DNA of 64,000 nt from Strongyloides papillosus (lineage: Eukaryota; Nematoda; Chromadorea; Rhabditida; Strongyloididae), in NCBI GenBank assembly GCA_005656395.1, contig SRSI01000051.1:1-64000 (forward strand). The letters run 5' to 3'. The position numbers and the translations under genes were made by a program. Below the pieces are notes generated by a model that made no database searches, was not told where the DNA came from, and saw only the letters and a program-made list of their open reading frames with translations. Below, piece by piece: positions 44,290-57,300 of this stretch (its first letter is position 1; each line of letters starts with the position of its first letter).

Positions 44290-46215
44290 ATTTTTATACT
44301 AAGCTGTTATTCAAAGTATGTGTATAAAAAAATTGTCTCATAAAATTAGACACATCTGGAGAAAGAAGATAACCGAAAATACATTGTTAAAATATATGAA
44401 ATATTTCTAAGTTTGAGAATCATTTCATAACGTTTACATTTATTGAAACTGTTTTGTTAAATAAAATGATCACCTAACAAAAGGAATGTTTTTTATGTCT
44501 AAAAGATGAATAAAATTTAAAATTTTAACCATTCCAAGTAACAATTTAAATAACCTTTCATCATATTTTTAAAATTGGTATAAACAATTTAATATCATTG
44601 CTCTATTAACTACATATTTACTTTTATTTTACAAATATATAAATGAAGAAAAATCAAAGAAATTAATATCTAGAAATAACTTCTGTCGTTTTTAATCTAC
44701 AAACTTCGTTATAGTTTTCATATTTTTTGCTAGTCTTTATTACATGTACTAAATTTAATTTTTTTTTCTTTAAACAACTTTGATAAAGTTATATCATGAG
44801 GAAATTTTAATTTTTACTAAAAAAATGGTTATCACTTTTTGATCTATAATTTGATTTATCTTTAATTAATCTTTTTAATACTGAGTTTCCCTCTCATTTC
44901 ATACTCGTACATTGTAAATAAATCATAAAATATAAAATTTTATTCTTTTTACAAAAGTTATTTGAATGAGAAAAACTATACAAAAAAGTGTGTAAAAAAA
45001 AGTGATATTTTCTAATATAACTTGGTCAATTGTGAACTAAACGTTTTGTGACTTATTTTTCCCTTTAAGTTATAAAGAAATATATCTGATGACTATTTAA
45101 TCATAATAAATGATCGAGTTTAAAAAGAGTAATGTCTGGAACAAAATAGATTTTTGCAAAAAAAAAAGAAAAATGACACTAAAATTGGCATAAATCGTTT
45201 CTTTATAAGCTGTAAATTTCGCAGTAGTTTCATTTTGAGAGATAGACTTAAATTTATATAAAAGAAAGCAAGTCTACTTAGTTTTATGAAGTTTCCATAA
45301 AGCAATAGCTATTTAATTTCTTAATTTTTACCAAAAAAAATGGTCATCATTTATTAACCCATAACTTAGCCAATTCTCTATCAATCTTAATGTCGCTTTA
45401 TTTCCCTCTAATTCCATACTTGTACCTTTAAAATGAGTCAAAACCATAACATTTTATAAACATTGAAAAGAGTTTTTTTTGGAACAAAACTATGCAAAAG
45501 TGTATCTAAAAAGTGATGTTTTCTAAAAATAATTTGGCTAGTTATGGACTAAAAGTTTTAAGACTTATTTTCTCCCCTAAGTTGAAAAAAATACATCAAA
45601 TGATTATTTGACCATAAAAATTGATTAAGTTTAAAAGGAGTTATATCTGAAACAAAATTGATTTTTACAATAAAAGTGGAAAAAAGGCAGAAAAGTTGAC
45701 ATTTAAATAAATATAACTTCTTTCATAGTTAAGCTATACACTACGTTAAACCCTTATTTTTAAAGTTAGACGTATTTCTATATAACAAACATTACTTTAA
45801 TTGTTTTCATAAAATTATGACTAAGTTGTAGTTATTTAACTTTTAAGATTTTTTTTCAAAATGGTCAACACTCTTTGGACCATAACTCGGCCAAATATAA
45901 ATCAAATCTAATATTATTAAGCTTCCAAACTATTCTAGAATTTTACCTTTCGAATGAGATATAAAGCACTTTATTTCGTTAACTTTAAGGAGAGTTAGTC
46001 GAATAACAAAACCATGTAAAAAAGATTCTAAAAAAAGTGTTTTTTTATAGATAATCTAACCAATTATGGCCCAAAACTTTTAAAACCTATTTTTCCCACT
46101 AAGTTCGAAAAAAACACATCGTTTGACTATTTACCCATTAAAATCGCTTAACTTTGAAGAGAGTTATGATAAAGACAAATTTTTTTACTTATTTCTTTTT
46201 ATATTAGATAACTCT
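44290..46215. repeat. Inverted repeat P3, left arm
   Basis: Diverged reverse-complement match to 58100-58537 plus 62617-63566. The arm is uninterrupted here and gives the empty site of fold-back element D at about 45778-45786. No gene recognised. Confidence 0.85.
44812..46190. repeat. Three diverged ~520-bp tandem units
   Basis: Units begin near 44812, 45333 and 45853 with AAAATGGT(C/T)A followed by similar sequence, including a GTGATxTTTTCTA-like middle and a GTTATxxCTGxAACAAAATxGATTTTT-like end. The mirror arm appears to have only two units. Confidence 0.65.
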
Positions 46216-47426
46216 AAATAAATATTACAAAATATATCATAAGCGACAATAATAAATATAAGTGTCGAATTTTGCGTTTACAATAAGAAATTATATACTC
46301 AGGACGAAAAATAAAAACTAGAGACGAAAATTTAAAAACAAAGACGATTTTTTTGTGTAATTTTCTCTGTGTGTTAAAAAATTTTTTAATTTTCAAAAAT
46401 AGAAATTTTTAAAGCTATTTATCTAAAAGTTTAAATGTAAAACATTATATGAATTCTATGTCATTTGAAAGCTCGTAATTCTCTTTAAAAGAACATAGAA
46501 ATATCATATCAAAGTTTCTATACAGTTTCGAGATAATTAAATTTAAATTTGTAATGTGAAACACATTAGTATACATCCTACTCTAAGAAATCAAATAACC
46601 TACCAGTAACCACATAAAATCAAATCCTTCGTCTACAATACATATGATGTGGGTTTAAGTAATATATATATTTTTAATATTTTGATAGTACTTTTATCGT
46701 TATTTGCATAAACAAAAAAAATAAAAATGATTAATTTTATGTGTTTAAAAGATTCTTTAAAAAAGCAACAAAATACTATGACCATTTCTCCAAATTAAAT
46801 ATATAAAAATAAACAAAAAATGTATTCAAGAATAAATAAAAATACCCTCAAAATGATAAGAAATGCTAATTATTTTTTTACAAAAACACATTATTTTTAT
46901 TTCTAACAAATATTATTTTACTAGAAATATACAATGTTTTAATAATCAAAATAATAATTTATTAGCATATAAAATACATACAATTCTCTTATATTTGTTA
47001 TGTCTAATTTAAAAGAAATTGAATACTAAAAATTATAAAAAACATAACGTTTTTTTGTTTTTACATGTTATAATAAAAAACGAAGGAATAGTTATTTTAT
47101 GATTATTTTACAGGTGACCCTTCGTTTTGTTAAATAAAATTAAACCTTTTTTTTTCTTCAAACATGAAATTTTATTTAATCAAAGTAACCAACGCGGTTG
47201 ATAAATTCAATGAAATGTACTGTTATTAAAGAATATTATAATTTCTAGAGAAGTTTCTATGACATAAATAGAAGTTGGGTAAGCTTTTTTAGAATAATTG
47301 ACCATTATATAGGTAATCAGGATAAAATAAATTCTTTTAAATGACAAGACAATTAGAGTAATCCAGGTATGGTAAGTTTTATATCTCAAGAAATAACTTT
47401 TTAATTTTACCTTTTACTTATTAAAT
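46216..47426. other. Intergenic with small inverted pieces
   Basis: No gene recognised. Bases 46575-46640 are the reverse complement of about 51850-51910 (shared GAAGGATTTGATTTTATGTG). A short palindromic unit with AACGAAGG...CCTTCGTT ends is at about 47078-47126 and resembles the ends of the MITE at 51670-52034. Confidence 0.5.
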
Positions 47427-47975
47427 ATGACTGAAGTTAAGGAAAATAACCCAACATATTCTTTGGAAGTTGTCTATCGTCCAGTTAAGTTTAAAGATTT
47501 TTAAGTTTTTAGTAATAATTTTTCAGAATGTGCAATGCCGTTTGAGTATAATGAGTATAGTATAAAAAAATTATTCTACACAATCAAGTCAAACGCTTGT
47601 AAAAGATGTAGAAGGAATTGTGATAACAGATAATGATGTGCCTGAGAAGAAAAATAAGCATCATAAACATGGAGGTATAAGAATTAAGTGTTGCTGAGAT
47701 GAACCAAAAGCAGTTATGCTTAGAGAGCTTTAAGAAAAACAAATAAATATACAAGAACTGTTAAAAATCTTAGTACTTATAAAATTCTTTACATCCAAGT
47801 TAGTCTGTTTTTGTAGTGTAACAGGAGCCGATAAAATTGCTATTCAGGGAGATGTTGTTGATGAGTTATATGATGTTATTCCAGGAAATGGCTCTACATA
47901 ACTGAAGATGACACAGATGATATTGAAGATAAAAAAAAAGTAAAATCTTTAATTCTATTTGTGATACATTAACCT
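47427..47975 (+). pseudogene. DENR-like (SUI1-domain) pseudogene
   Basis: Pieces of a density-regulated protein (the DENR partner of MCTS1 in re-initiation) occur in order: YSLEVVYRPVKF after the ATG, CAMPFEYNEY near 47533 (compare the CSLP.EYCEY region), a Lys/His-rich linker with GGIRIK near 47670, and SVTGADKIAIQGDVVDELYD, the start of the SUI1 C-terminal region, near 47825. An acidic end (YITEDDTDDIEDKKK) closes it. Several stops and at least two frame changes separate the pieces. No introns were recognised, so a processed copy is possible. Confidence 0.75.
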
Positions 47976-48018
47976 GTTAAAATATATATAACCTTAATAC
48001 ATTATTTTAAGTCAAAAA

Positions 48019-48264
48019 AATACATTTATTGAAGATGAAAAGAAAATAATAGTAAGAATTTTGAGAGAATTGAAAGCAAAAATTAAGTCAAACAAAAAAG
48101 TAGACTTTTTTGATTTTGAGTGCCAAGAAACTAATGAAGATATTAAAATGGCCGAGTGTGATGAAAGTAAAACTTTACAAATTTTGGGAATGGTAGAGTA
48201 TCTCTTTATTGTTAAAAATGATTATATTATCATTTATTTTATCAATGGTTTTTTGTCTATATAA
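48019..48264 (+). pseudogene. Short open frame, unidentified
   Basis: About 80 codons, beginning with a charged helix-like stretch (EDEKKIIVRILRELKAKIKS) and an acidic, cysteine-containing part, and ending in hydrophobic residues. No start codon precedes the charged stretch. It lies just past the DENR pseudogene and before a MITE. It may be a fragment of another copied gene. Confidence 0.25.
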
Positions 48265-48284
48265 TAAGTTTGTTAATAAATATA

Positions 48285-49227
48285 CACAGAAAAAAATGGG
48301 AAACATTCTTGCGTAAAATGTAATGAATTTTTCCCACCTAACAAAATTTGAATTTTCTAATTTGCGACTAATTTTAACGCAATTATATCGTACATAAAAA
48401 TTAAGTAATAATTAAGTAGTTATTAAAATAAGTTTCTATTTTTTATTATATTATTGTTATTTTAAAACTTAGATTTTCTTCTACAATACTTTTTTAAGTA
48501 TAAGATTAGAATTTAATTTTATGTAAGATTATAAATGCTTTCATAAAGAGCTTTCTTTAACATATCACAATATTTTTGTTAATAAGTTTAAGTAGTTTGA
48601 ATTATTATAAATTATACTTCTTTATGGAGTTACACTCCTCTGAAAGCGGAAATTTTTTTGGTACTTTAAAGATCTCATTTAAAAATCAAATCCATAAAAG
48701 TCATAAAATTATATGGATTTTTATCTATAGTAAAAAATATCTTCTACATATTTAAAGTTAATACATGAACAAATACGAATATAATATTTTTAATTATTAA
48801 TGCTTTGTGTGGTTAAATAATAATTTTTAGCTTTTTGTTATTATTATTATAAATTTTTATATTTATTGTTACTAGTAAATTGTTTAAGATAATGATTTTT
48901 GTTAAAACTTAACAACTTTACACGAAATTGAGTTTTAACAACGTATTTCATGTATATTAGAAAAAAAAACTAGATCCTAACATTAGAATTATATCAAAAA
49001 CATTAAGATTAAATAAAAGTTACATTATTTAAAATATAAAACAATCATAATTTTGTAAAAAAAACAGCAAAGTTTTGCGACAACCTAATATTTTTCATCA
49101 TTTAAAACATTTTTGCTGTCGCTTGATAATTTTAAAATTTGAATAAATGTTGGTTTTTTTAACAGGTGAGAATTTTTATTGCATTTTATGTAATAATGTC
49201 AAAATTTTTCCCATTTTTTTCTGTGTG
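48285..49227. mobile_element. TA-flanked MITE copy 2, complete
   Basis: About 943 bp with ends CACAGAAAAAAATGGG in inverted orientation, TA at 48283-48284 and TA at 49228-49229. It matches copy 1 over its whole length and represents the form without the Gypsy insertion. No coding sequence. Confidence 0.85.
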
Positions 49228-49229
49228 TA

Positions 49230-50175
49230 GTTAAATATGTTGATTAGAATATGCTTAAACACATATATAAAAATTATGAGAAAGTAATGTATCGTTTTTA
49301 AAATATTGCCATATTTATTCATTATACTTTATAAATATATGATAAATATAAATGTATGAAAATCGTTTTTTCAAATGCCACAGATAGTAAATACGAATTT
49401 TTGAAAACAATCAAAATAACTAGATATGTTGATTAGAATGTACTTAATCACATATATAAAAATTATAAGGAAATAATGTTCCATTTTTAAGATATTGTCA
49501 TATTTATGCACCATACCTTACTGATATATAGTTTATATAAATGTATGAAAATTGTTTTTTCAAATGCCATAGATGATAAATTTGATTTTTTAGAAACAAT
49601 CAAAATACTTAGATATGTTAATTAAAATGTGCTTAATCACATATATAAAAATTTTGAGAAAGTAATGTTTCGTTTTTAAGAAATTGTCATTTTTATATAC
49701 CATACGTTAATATTACATGATATATACAGATGTATGAATATTGTTTTTTCAAATGACATAGATGGTAAATTTGATTTTCTAGAAACTATCAAAATACTTA
49801 GATATGATAATTAGAATGTGCTTAATCACATATATAAAAATTATGACAAAGCAATGTTTCGTTTTAAAGAAATTGTCATTTTCATAACTATACGTTATTA
49901 ATATATGGTATATATAAATGTATGAAAATTGTTTTTTCAAATGCCATAGATGGTCAATTTGATTTTCTAGAAACTATCAAAATACTTAGATATGATAATT
50001 AGAATGTGCTTAATCACATATATAAAAATTATGACAAAGTAATGTTTCGTTTTAAAGAAATTGTCATTTTCATAACTATACGTTATTAATATATGGTATA
50101 TATAAATGTATGAAAATTATTGTTTTAAATACTATAAGTGGTAAATATGAATTTTAAGAAAGAAATAAAAATATC
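49230..50175. repeat. Tandem array, five ~189-bp units
   Basis: The landmark ATATGTTGATTAGAAT or a close variant recurs near 49235, 49424, 49613, 49802 and 49991. Each unit contains CACATATATAAAAATTATGA, a TTTCGTTTTTAA part and a GTATGAAAATTGTTTTTTCAAATGCCATAGATGGT-like part. The last two units are almost identical and a decayed partial unit follows. The array starts directly at the MITE end. Confidence 0.9.
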
Positions 50176-51669
50176 CTAAAATGTTGATAAAAATGATCTT
50201 AATAACATTATCAAAAAATTTAAACGCTGATTTACTCATTTCTAAAGATTTTGTTTATTAGAGTTTCTAGCATATTCAAATCCGGATTTTCAAATGTCAA
50301 ATGATAAAGATATATTTTAAACAAAATATAGTACTCAAGATTACAATTGTTTTAATTAAAAAACAATTAAACTGACATTATAGATGTGATAGTGTTTACA
50401 AATTTATAGAATTTCTCTATTTTAGTATTAATAATTGTTATAAAACTGTAACTAACTCAAGATAATTGATAAAGCAAAACAGCATTTATTCTAAATGTTA
50501 ATAAAATTTTTGTTACTTATTTTATTTTACGTTTGGAATCAAACACAACGCATACATATTATTTATTATTATAATTTTTTCATTATCTTTGGTAACTATT
50601 TTTTGATTAAAACAATTTTAATTTAGAATATTAAATTTTATCTAAAATAATTTTTATCTTTTGCAATTTGTAAAAGCCGAGTTTTAATTTACTATAAATT
50701 TTAACAAAATAAAATTTATAATGATTATTAAATCAACATTTCCAATTATTCATATTTAAATTTATTAATATTCCAATATATTAATACTTCAATTTATTAA
50801 TACTTCAAGTTTCTAATATGTTTTAGATAGCTAATAATAACAAACTTTCGTAATATTAACCCAGATGAACAATTGCTAGTTTAGTTATTTTTGTCGTATA
50901 ACTTTTTAATCAAGTTAGTAAATTTATAGACTGTACTTCTAATGCAATTGATCAAATTAGTATGTAAATATACTGATTAGTTTAGATAAATCAGGATTTG
51001 AAAGTTTCTCAAAATTTTAAGGATTATAAATATACTATATAAATTAATTTGTTTAATTAAAATAAAAATCTAGTACTAATAATACTTTTAACTGCCTTAA
51101 TTTATTAGTAAAGTAATTTTTAAAATTTTTCAATTCTTTATAATTTTGATTTCCTAATTTGTTAATTCCTTTAAATATATTGTATTATTAAGTTGCCAAT
51201 TTTTTACTACTTTAAAAATATTAAACCAGGGGTAAGTAGATTATGTGCAATGTTATTAAAGATGAAATAATTAATAGGCGATGAAAAAGAAAAATTGTAA
51301 AAATATAATGTTACTTTGCTAAGTTGATTTTTTGGAAGTAAAGCATTATTTAAATATTTGTATGTACAAAGCTTTAGTGAAAGATAATTTGTTTGCAAAT
51401 TTTATAACATGCATTTGTACTCAGATTTAGTGCACAATTAAAATTAAAATGCTAAAAAAATATTTATAAAATCTTCTATCTTTATTAATAATATATATTC
51501 CAAAAACGCACGAAATAAGAAAACTCATCAAATTTAAATGTATTCAATATTTTAAAAAACTAAGTAAATTTTACTATTTTTTTCATGTCCATTATTAGAC
51601 AAAATACATTATGTAAAAAAAATGAACGGAATGTTTCCGCTCATCATTTTTTGTTTAGTGATTTTAAAA
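50176..51669. other. Intergenic, no gene seen
   Basis: AT-rich sequence with no convincing coding region. A 63-codon minus-strand frame (51207-51398) has no support. Confidence 0.5.
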
Positions 51670-52034
51670 ACGAAGGGTATATGCATTTAATAATTTTTGA
51701 CATAAGCATATTATTTCAAAATAGTTATCTATCATATTAACTGTATATACAAAAAAAAATTAAATGTATGTTATTTTGTGAAATTTTGTATATGCAAAAA
51801 TGAGGCATACGAAAGTATATGCACAAAAAAAGTAGTTTTGCATAACAGCCTTCGTGAGAGAAGGATTTGATTTTATGTGATCACCTAATACTAAGAAATC
51901 ATCCTTCACAAGCAACAACTCCTCAACCTTCTACACTGCCAAGAAACAGATATAAATACTAACCTCCTGAAGTGAGAAATCAGTCTAGTAACAGTAACAC
52001 AATGCCTAAATTATTGTAACTTTACCCTTCGTTT
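51670..52034. mobile_element. Short MITE-like element with AACGAAGGGTA ends
   Basis: Inverted ends AAACGAAGGGTA and TACCCTTCGTTT, about 365 bp apart, in a TTAA-like context (TTTTAA left, TTTAA right). The inside contains CCTTCG blocks and the segment shared with 46575-46640. piggyBac-like TTAA targeting is possible but not shown. Confidence 0.5.
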
Positions 52035-52310
52035 AAAATAAACTCTTTTATCCTATTTAATCTCTACTGCTACACATATAACAAATTTAATAACCCACGA
52101 TTTTTATGTATTTTTAACTTTTAAAACTAATTTTTTAAAATTATTTGCATTAAAAAATTGTACTAGCATTGATTACATTTTGATAACATCAAATATAATA
52201 TATAAAGAGTTGTAATGTTATTAAATTTTATTCGCTAGCCAAAATTTATAGTTTTTAAAATTATTCAATAAAATATTTTAAAAAATAAAACTATTCCAAA
52301 ATGCTATGTA

Positions 52311-54229
52311 CAGAGTGGCCGGATAAATTTTAAAGATATTTGCATGTAAAACTCTGCGCATAGATAAGCTAAAAATTTGGTATTATAATCACTTTGTAGC
52401 TAAAATACATATTATCCAAAATCTATAGACCACACAACAAATTTGGATTCTGGGCGGAATTATAGACTTCCATAATTTAGATGCATTTTTCAACTTCTAT
52501 TAAATGTAACTTTTTTATATGAAAAAACGTTTTTATGATTGTGCAGATTATGAATGTGCAAAGTCGTTTGTATCTATTCCCAAAATTTTATGAAAATTGA
52601 AGTCCTGCAACTATGTTTAATTTTCAAATAAAAGAAAAAAATTTTGATTTTTGTCAAAGTTTTAATGTTTTTTAACAATAAAATTTTTACCAGGTAATAA
52701 AAAAAATTTTTCATTAACATTGTGATAGAGCAAGCGAAGCTTTATCGAATAAACATTGTACTATTATCAACAATTACATTTGGAGAAAGTTATGAATAGT
52801 TAAATATTGACTATTTTGTACAATATTTCTAGTATTAAATGAAAATATGTCAATCTTTTTGCAAATATTCTGATATGGATTTTTTTTAAAAGTGTTCAAA
52901 ATATTATCTTTTATTGATTATTAGACACCCATTGTTATCCGACAGCTGTGTCGGATACGCCCCAAATCACATGTATATAAGAAGTGTTCTCTTATATACA
53001 TGAGTATTCTTTTTAGCATTCTTATAATCCTTGTTAACCTTTTATTTAATATATAATAAAAGATATACATAATAGTAGTTTAGTCTTATTCCAAAGCACG
53101 ATTCTGGAGATCTCCTCTTATCAGAAGGGATCTCCAGGATTACACCATACTTTAAAAGTAGAGACTGTAAAATGCTGATTATTCAAACCAAAAAATTTAA
53201 AGATACGTAAAATTGTTCTTACAAGATTATAACTATCGTAGTAGATACCACCTACTCTTTTCCAAAATCATCCGACCACTCTTAATCCTGAATAAATACT
53301 TAATTATCCTTTTTTTTATTCAGTCTTAGTACTCTTTGGTTTTTAAGATATTATTTGAGTTTGTAAAATTGTACGATTATGATAAAATGTTAATTTTTCT
53401 TTTATGTTTTTGTTTCATCTGAACTAAAAAGATATACTGCTACAACGAGGTTCCACCAAGATAAAACCTATTTACGGAAGGTATCTTTTACGTTATACAA
53501 AGTAATATAAAATGCTAGTAAGTAGGGTAAAAATATTTATAAAATTTTTTTCTCTAAAATTTAAGTGATAAAGAATACTTCGGTTTCATAAAGAATGTAT
53601 GAATAAGTACTAAATAATTTGTTAATTATCATGTGTAAATAATGTTAATATTGCTTTTAAATATCATAAATATCGGAAAAAGCATTATTTGAACTTTATT
53701 TTTTTACCAAAAGTATGAAATCGGTGGTCTTTGATAAATCATAACCTTCTCTAAATGTAATTGTAGATAATGGTACAATGCTTATTCGATAGAGCTTCGC
53801 TTGCTTTATCATAATATTGATAAAACATTTCTTTATATTACCTGGTGGAAATTTTACTGTTAAAAAACATCGAAAATTTGACAAAAATTGAAATTTTTTT
53901 TATTAAATATTAATAATTATAAATAGTTATTAAACTTGGATGTTTTTGGAATTTTAGAAATACATACAAAAGAAGTAGAAATCTCATAATTTGCAACAAT
54001 CATAAAAATATTTTTTTACATAAAAAAAGTTACGATAATTAAAATTTTAAAAAAAATCTAAATGTTTAAAGTCCATAACTCAGCTTAGAATTCAAATTCG
54101 TTGTCCAATCTATAGATTTTGAATAATATGCATCTCAGTTACAAAATAATAGTAATACCAAATTTGTAGCTTATCTTTGCGCAGAGTTATAAGTGCAAAT
54201 ATCCAGAAAAAAGTATGCGAGCTACCTCG
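52311..54229. mobile_element. Fold-back element B
   Basis: About 1.9 kb of mostly inverted repeat between CAGAGTGGCC and GCTACCTCG, flanked by TA (52309-52310, 54230-54231). The family motif is at 52724-52746 and 53788-53810, 413 and 419 bp from the ends. A solo LTR (52933-53144) is inserted inside. The ends have drifted more than in elements A and D. Confidence 0.75.
52933..53144. mobile_element. Solo LTR 2 (4-bp duplication)
   Basis: 212 bp from TGTTATCC to GGATTACA with CCAT on both sides (52929-52932 and 53145-53148). It has TATATAAG near 52975, AATAAAAG near 53058 and a strong hairpin (CTGGAGATC...GATCTCCAG) near its 3' end. It is less AT-rich than its surroundings. No internal element remains. 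Confidence 0.75.
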
Positions 54230-55254
54230 TATAGATAGTTATTTTAGTAAAATGATTTTTACAGAAAATTTATAATTATTGTTAGTAGAACTTTTATTAG
54301 AAGTATAAAGTTATGATAACGATGAAAATATACTTTATTATAAAGATAGCATTCTATAATTACAATAATAAACGGCTGTTTGTATAGGGATCTCAGGCAA
54401 TTATAAAATTTTTTAAGCTACAATTTGTATATTACAGTAAGATAAAGCTTTAACTATATATATTTTTATTATTCTTTTACAAAAAGGCTTTTTATGTTTA
54501 TGGCTTAAACCAATCTCAAATGTGTTATACTATATCTCAGACACAAATATTTGTACTTGCTTTTTTTTAATAAAAAATAGTTACTTAGCATTTTAAAAAG
54601 TTTTCTATTGCTAAAACCAAAGTATTTTACGATTCTCTCAAAAGAAAAATTCAAGTTTATTAAAAATTATACTAATTTTAACTATAAATTAATCATTTAA
54701 GAAAATTTTTTCTGCTTTTAATTTGTGATCATATTTAACATAGCTAGTAATATAAATAAAAAATTCTGGACTTTTAATAATTTAATAAATTGGATTTTAA
54801 GATCAAAAAATTATAAAAACTATAGATAACAAAAATTGAACTTAATTCAAAAACGTTTAAAAACTTCGATTGGGTATTTATGTATTCTTGTAAGGGGAAT
54901 ACGGCCTATAAAATGACAATGTTTATTTAAAATGTTTCACAGTTTAGTTTTGAGATATATGACTTCCAAAAAATCTCTATTTCTGATAATTAATAAAAAT
55001 TTTTTAATAGCCTATATCTACACAGTACAAGCATTTCAATGTAGGAGTTTCAAGAACTTTAATTAACTGCATAATTATTTGTTATAAGTTTAGAAGATCA
55101 CTGCAGTGACAGAGATTAAAGTGTACGATTGGGAAACTAACATTAATAAACATAGTGTGAATTATATTAAAATTTCCGTAAAATTTTAATTTATCAATTT
55201 GTTTCACATATATAACAAATTAAAGTTTAATAATTTTTTAGAATATTTAGCAAA
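54230..55254. other. Upstream region of the GalNAc-transferase gene
   Basis: No other gene recognised. The likely promoter lies here; a CAGTGACAG block near 55103 and a T-rich stretch at 55233-55241 are the only notable parts. Confidence 0.4.
55235..55241 (+). promoter_or_regulatory. Possible trans-splice acceptor
   Basis: TTTTTAG lies 13 nt upstream of the ATG at 55255. In nematodes an acceptor of this kind just before the start codon is where a spliced leader is joined. No leader sequence is encoded here, so this is inference only. Confidence 0.3.
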
Positions 55255-57198
55255 ATGTTTAAATTTGTTAGATATGTGCCTAAAAAAAAATTAAGTTCAT
55301 TTTTCATATATGGAACAATTTTTGTATCATCCTTATTGATTGGTTACAAGATAGTATATACAAATATTGACAATTTGGTTATGGATATGATAACAAGAAG
55401 AGATATAAAAATGATAGCAGAATATATTAGAAATGAGGCATTAGCAGGAAGAAGTAAATTCTTAAATAGTATAATAATTAATCCCTAACATTTTAGGAAT
55501 TGGAGAAAATCCTTTTAAAGAATACATCGGTCTACCAAAAATAGATTGGCACGACTACAAACAAATGGAAGAAGATATGAAACGTGAAGGAAATGGTGAA
55601 CAAGGTAAAGCATATGTTATACCCTTTGGGACACCAGATGATGAAAAACTTCAAGATCAACTTTATCGTGTCAATGGCTACAATGCATACATTAGTGATA
55701 TGATATCAGTTAATAGATCAGTAAAAGATATCAGGCACCCTAAATGTAAAGAAATGAAATATGTATCAAAGTTACCTACAGTAACTGTAATTTTCCCGTT
55801 CTTTAATGAACATAAATCTGTTATTTTAAGAAGCATCTATTCAATTTTGAATAGATCACCTCCAAATACAATTGTTCAAATAATTCTTGTAAATGATGGT
55901 AGTACAAAAGAAGAGTTAAATGAACCATTTAATGAAGAATTAAAACGATTGGGTTTATCTAATATTGTTGAAATGATTAAAAACAAGTAAGTACATATAA
56001 TTATATTAATAATAATTTTTTGTAAAGAAAAAGAGAAGGTTTAATGAGAGCAAGACAATTAGGTGCATATAAAGCAATTGGTGAGATATTAGTTTTTTTG
56101 GATGCTCATAGTGAAGCAAATTATAATTGGTTACCACCATTAATTGAACCAATAGTTTTTAATTACAAAACTGTTGTTTGTCCATTTGTTGATGTTATAA
56201 GTTGTGATACATTTGAATATCATGCATTGGATGAAGGTGGAAGAGGATCATTTGATTGGAGTTTTAATTATAAAAGATTACCACTTAAAAAAAGTGATAT
56301 GGAAAATCCTACAAAACCATTTTACTCACCTGTCATGGCTGGTGGTTATTTTGCAATTAGTGCTAAATGGTTTTGGGAGTTGGGTGGATATGATGATGGA
56401 CTATATATTTGGGGTGGTGAACAATATGAGTTAAGTTTCAAAGTATGGCAATGTCATGGAAGTTTAGTCGATGCTCCATGTTCTAGAATAGCACATATTT
56501 ATCGTTGTAAATATTCACCGTTTCCAAATCCTGGGATAGGTGATTTTATATCAAAAAATTATAAAAGAGTTGCTGTTGTGTGGATGGATGAGTATGCAAA
56601 ATATTTATATGATAGAAGACCAGGAGTTGAAACAATTGATCCCGGTGATCTTACAAAGCAAAAAGAAATTAGAGTGAGACATAAGTGTAAGCCATTTGAT
56701 TGGTTTATGAAGAACGTTGCATATGATCAAGATAAATATTATCCAGCTGTTGAACCAGAGGACACAGCAAATGGTAGTATCAAAAATCTCGGGTTGCAAT
56801 ATTGTATGGATGCAACAAATTTAACAAGAAATGCTCAATTACGTGTAGCTAAATGTGGTGGCATTATACAATATTTTAGTCTTTATTATGCAAACGCCAT
56901 TCGACTTATAGGTAGTGAAGATTGTTTAGATGCTTCATCATCTAAAAATGGTACACCAGTTATACTATATTTATGTCATGGACAAGGTGGGAATCAAAGA
57001 TTTTATTATGATTTACAGACAAAACAAATTATACATAAAACATCAGGAAATTGTCTCGAAGCGTCTATCGATAAAAATGGTAGTGGCATTGTTTTTACAA
57101 GTACATGTAAAATAGATAAAATGACTCAAAAATGGAAATTCACATATGTGAATAAAAAATTAGTAGAGGAACGAAAAAAACTACTTGATGGGAAATAA
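55255..57198 (+). CDS. Polypeptide N-acetylgalactosaminyltransferase, GALNT10-type
   Basis: Three exons: 55255-55453, 55497-55986 and 56034-57198, giving 617 residues, normal for the family. The enzyme starts mucin-type O-glycosylation by moving GalNAc from UDP-GalNAc to Ser/Thr in the Golgi. Order: short cytoplasmic tail, membrane anchor about 15-33, stem, GT-A catalytic domain ([13 protein letters not shown] about 159, DAH about 253-255 as the metal-binding DxH, WGGEQ about 356), and ricin-type lectin domain about 485-605 with CMDA/CLDA/CLEA and QRF/QKW repeats. [15 protein letters not shown] resembles GALNT10. Intron 2's acceptor (AAAAAG) is weak but is the only one that keeps KNKEGLMRAR in frame. 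DAHSEA replaces the common DSHCE. Confidence 0.92.
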
Positions 57199-57300
57199 AA
57201 ATGTCTTGTTTTTATAGTATTTTAACTTTATGCATAATATAAATCATATTATAAATTATTTATTAAAATAAATAATCTAATATTGAAAAAATTAGTAAAA

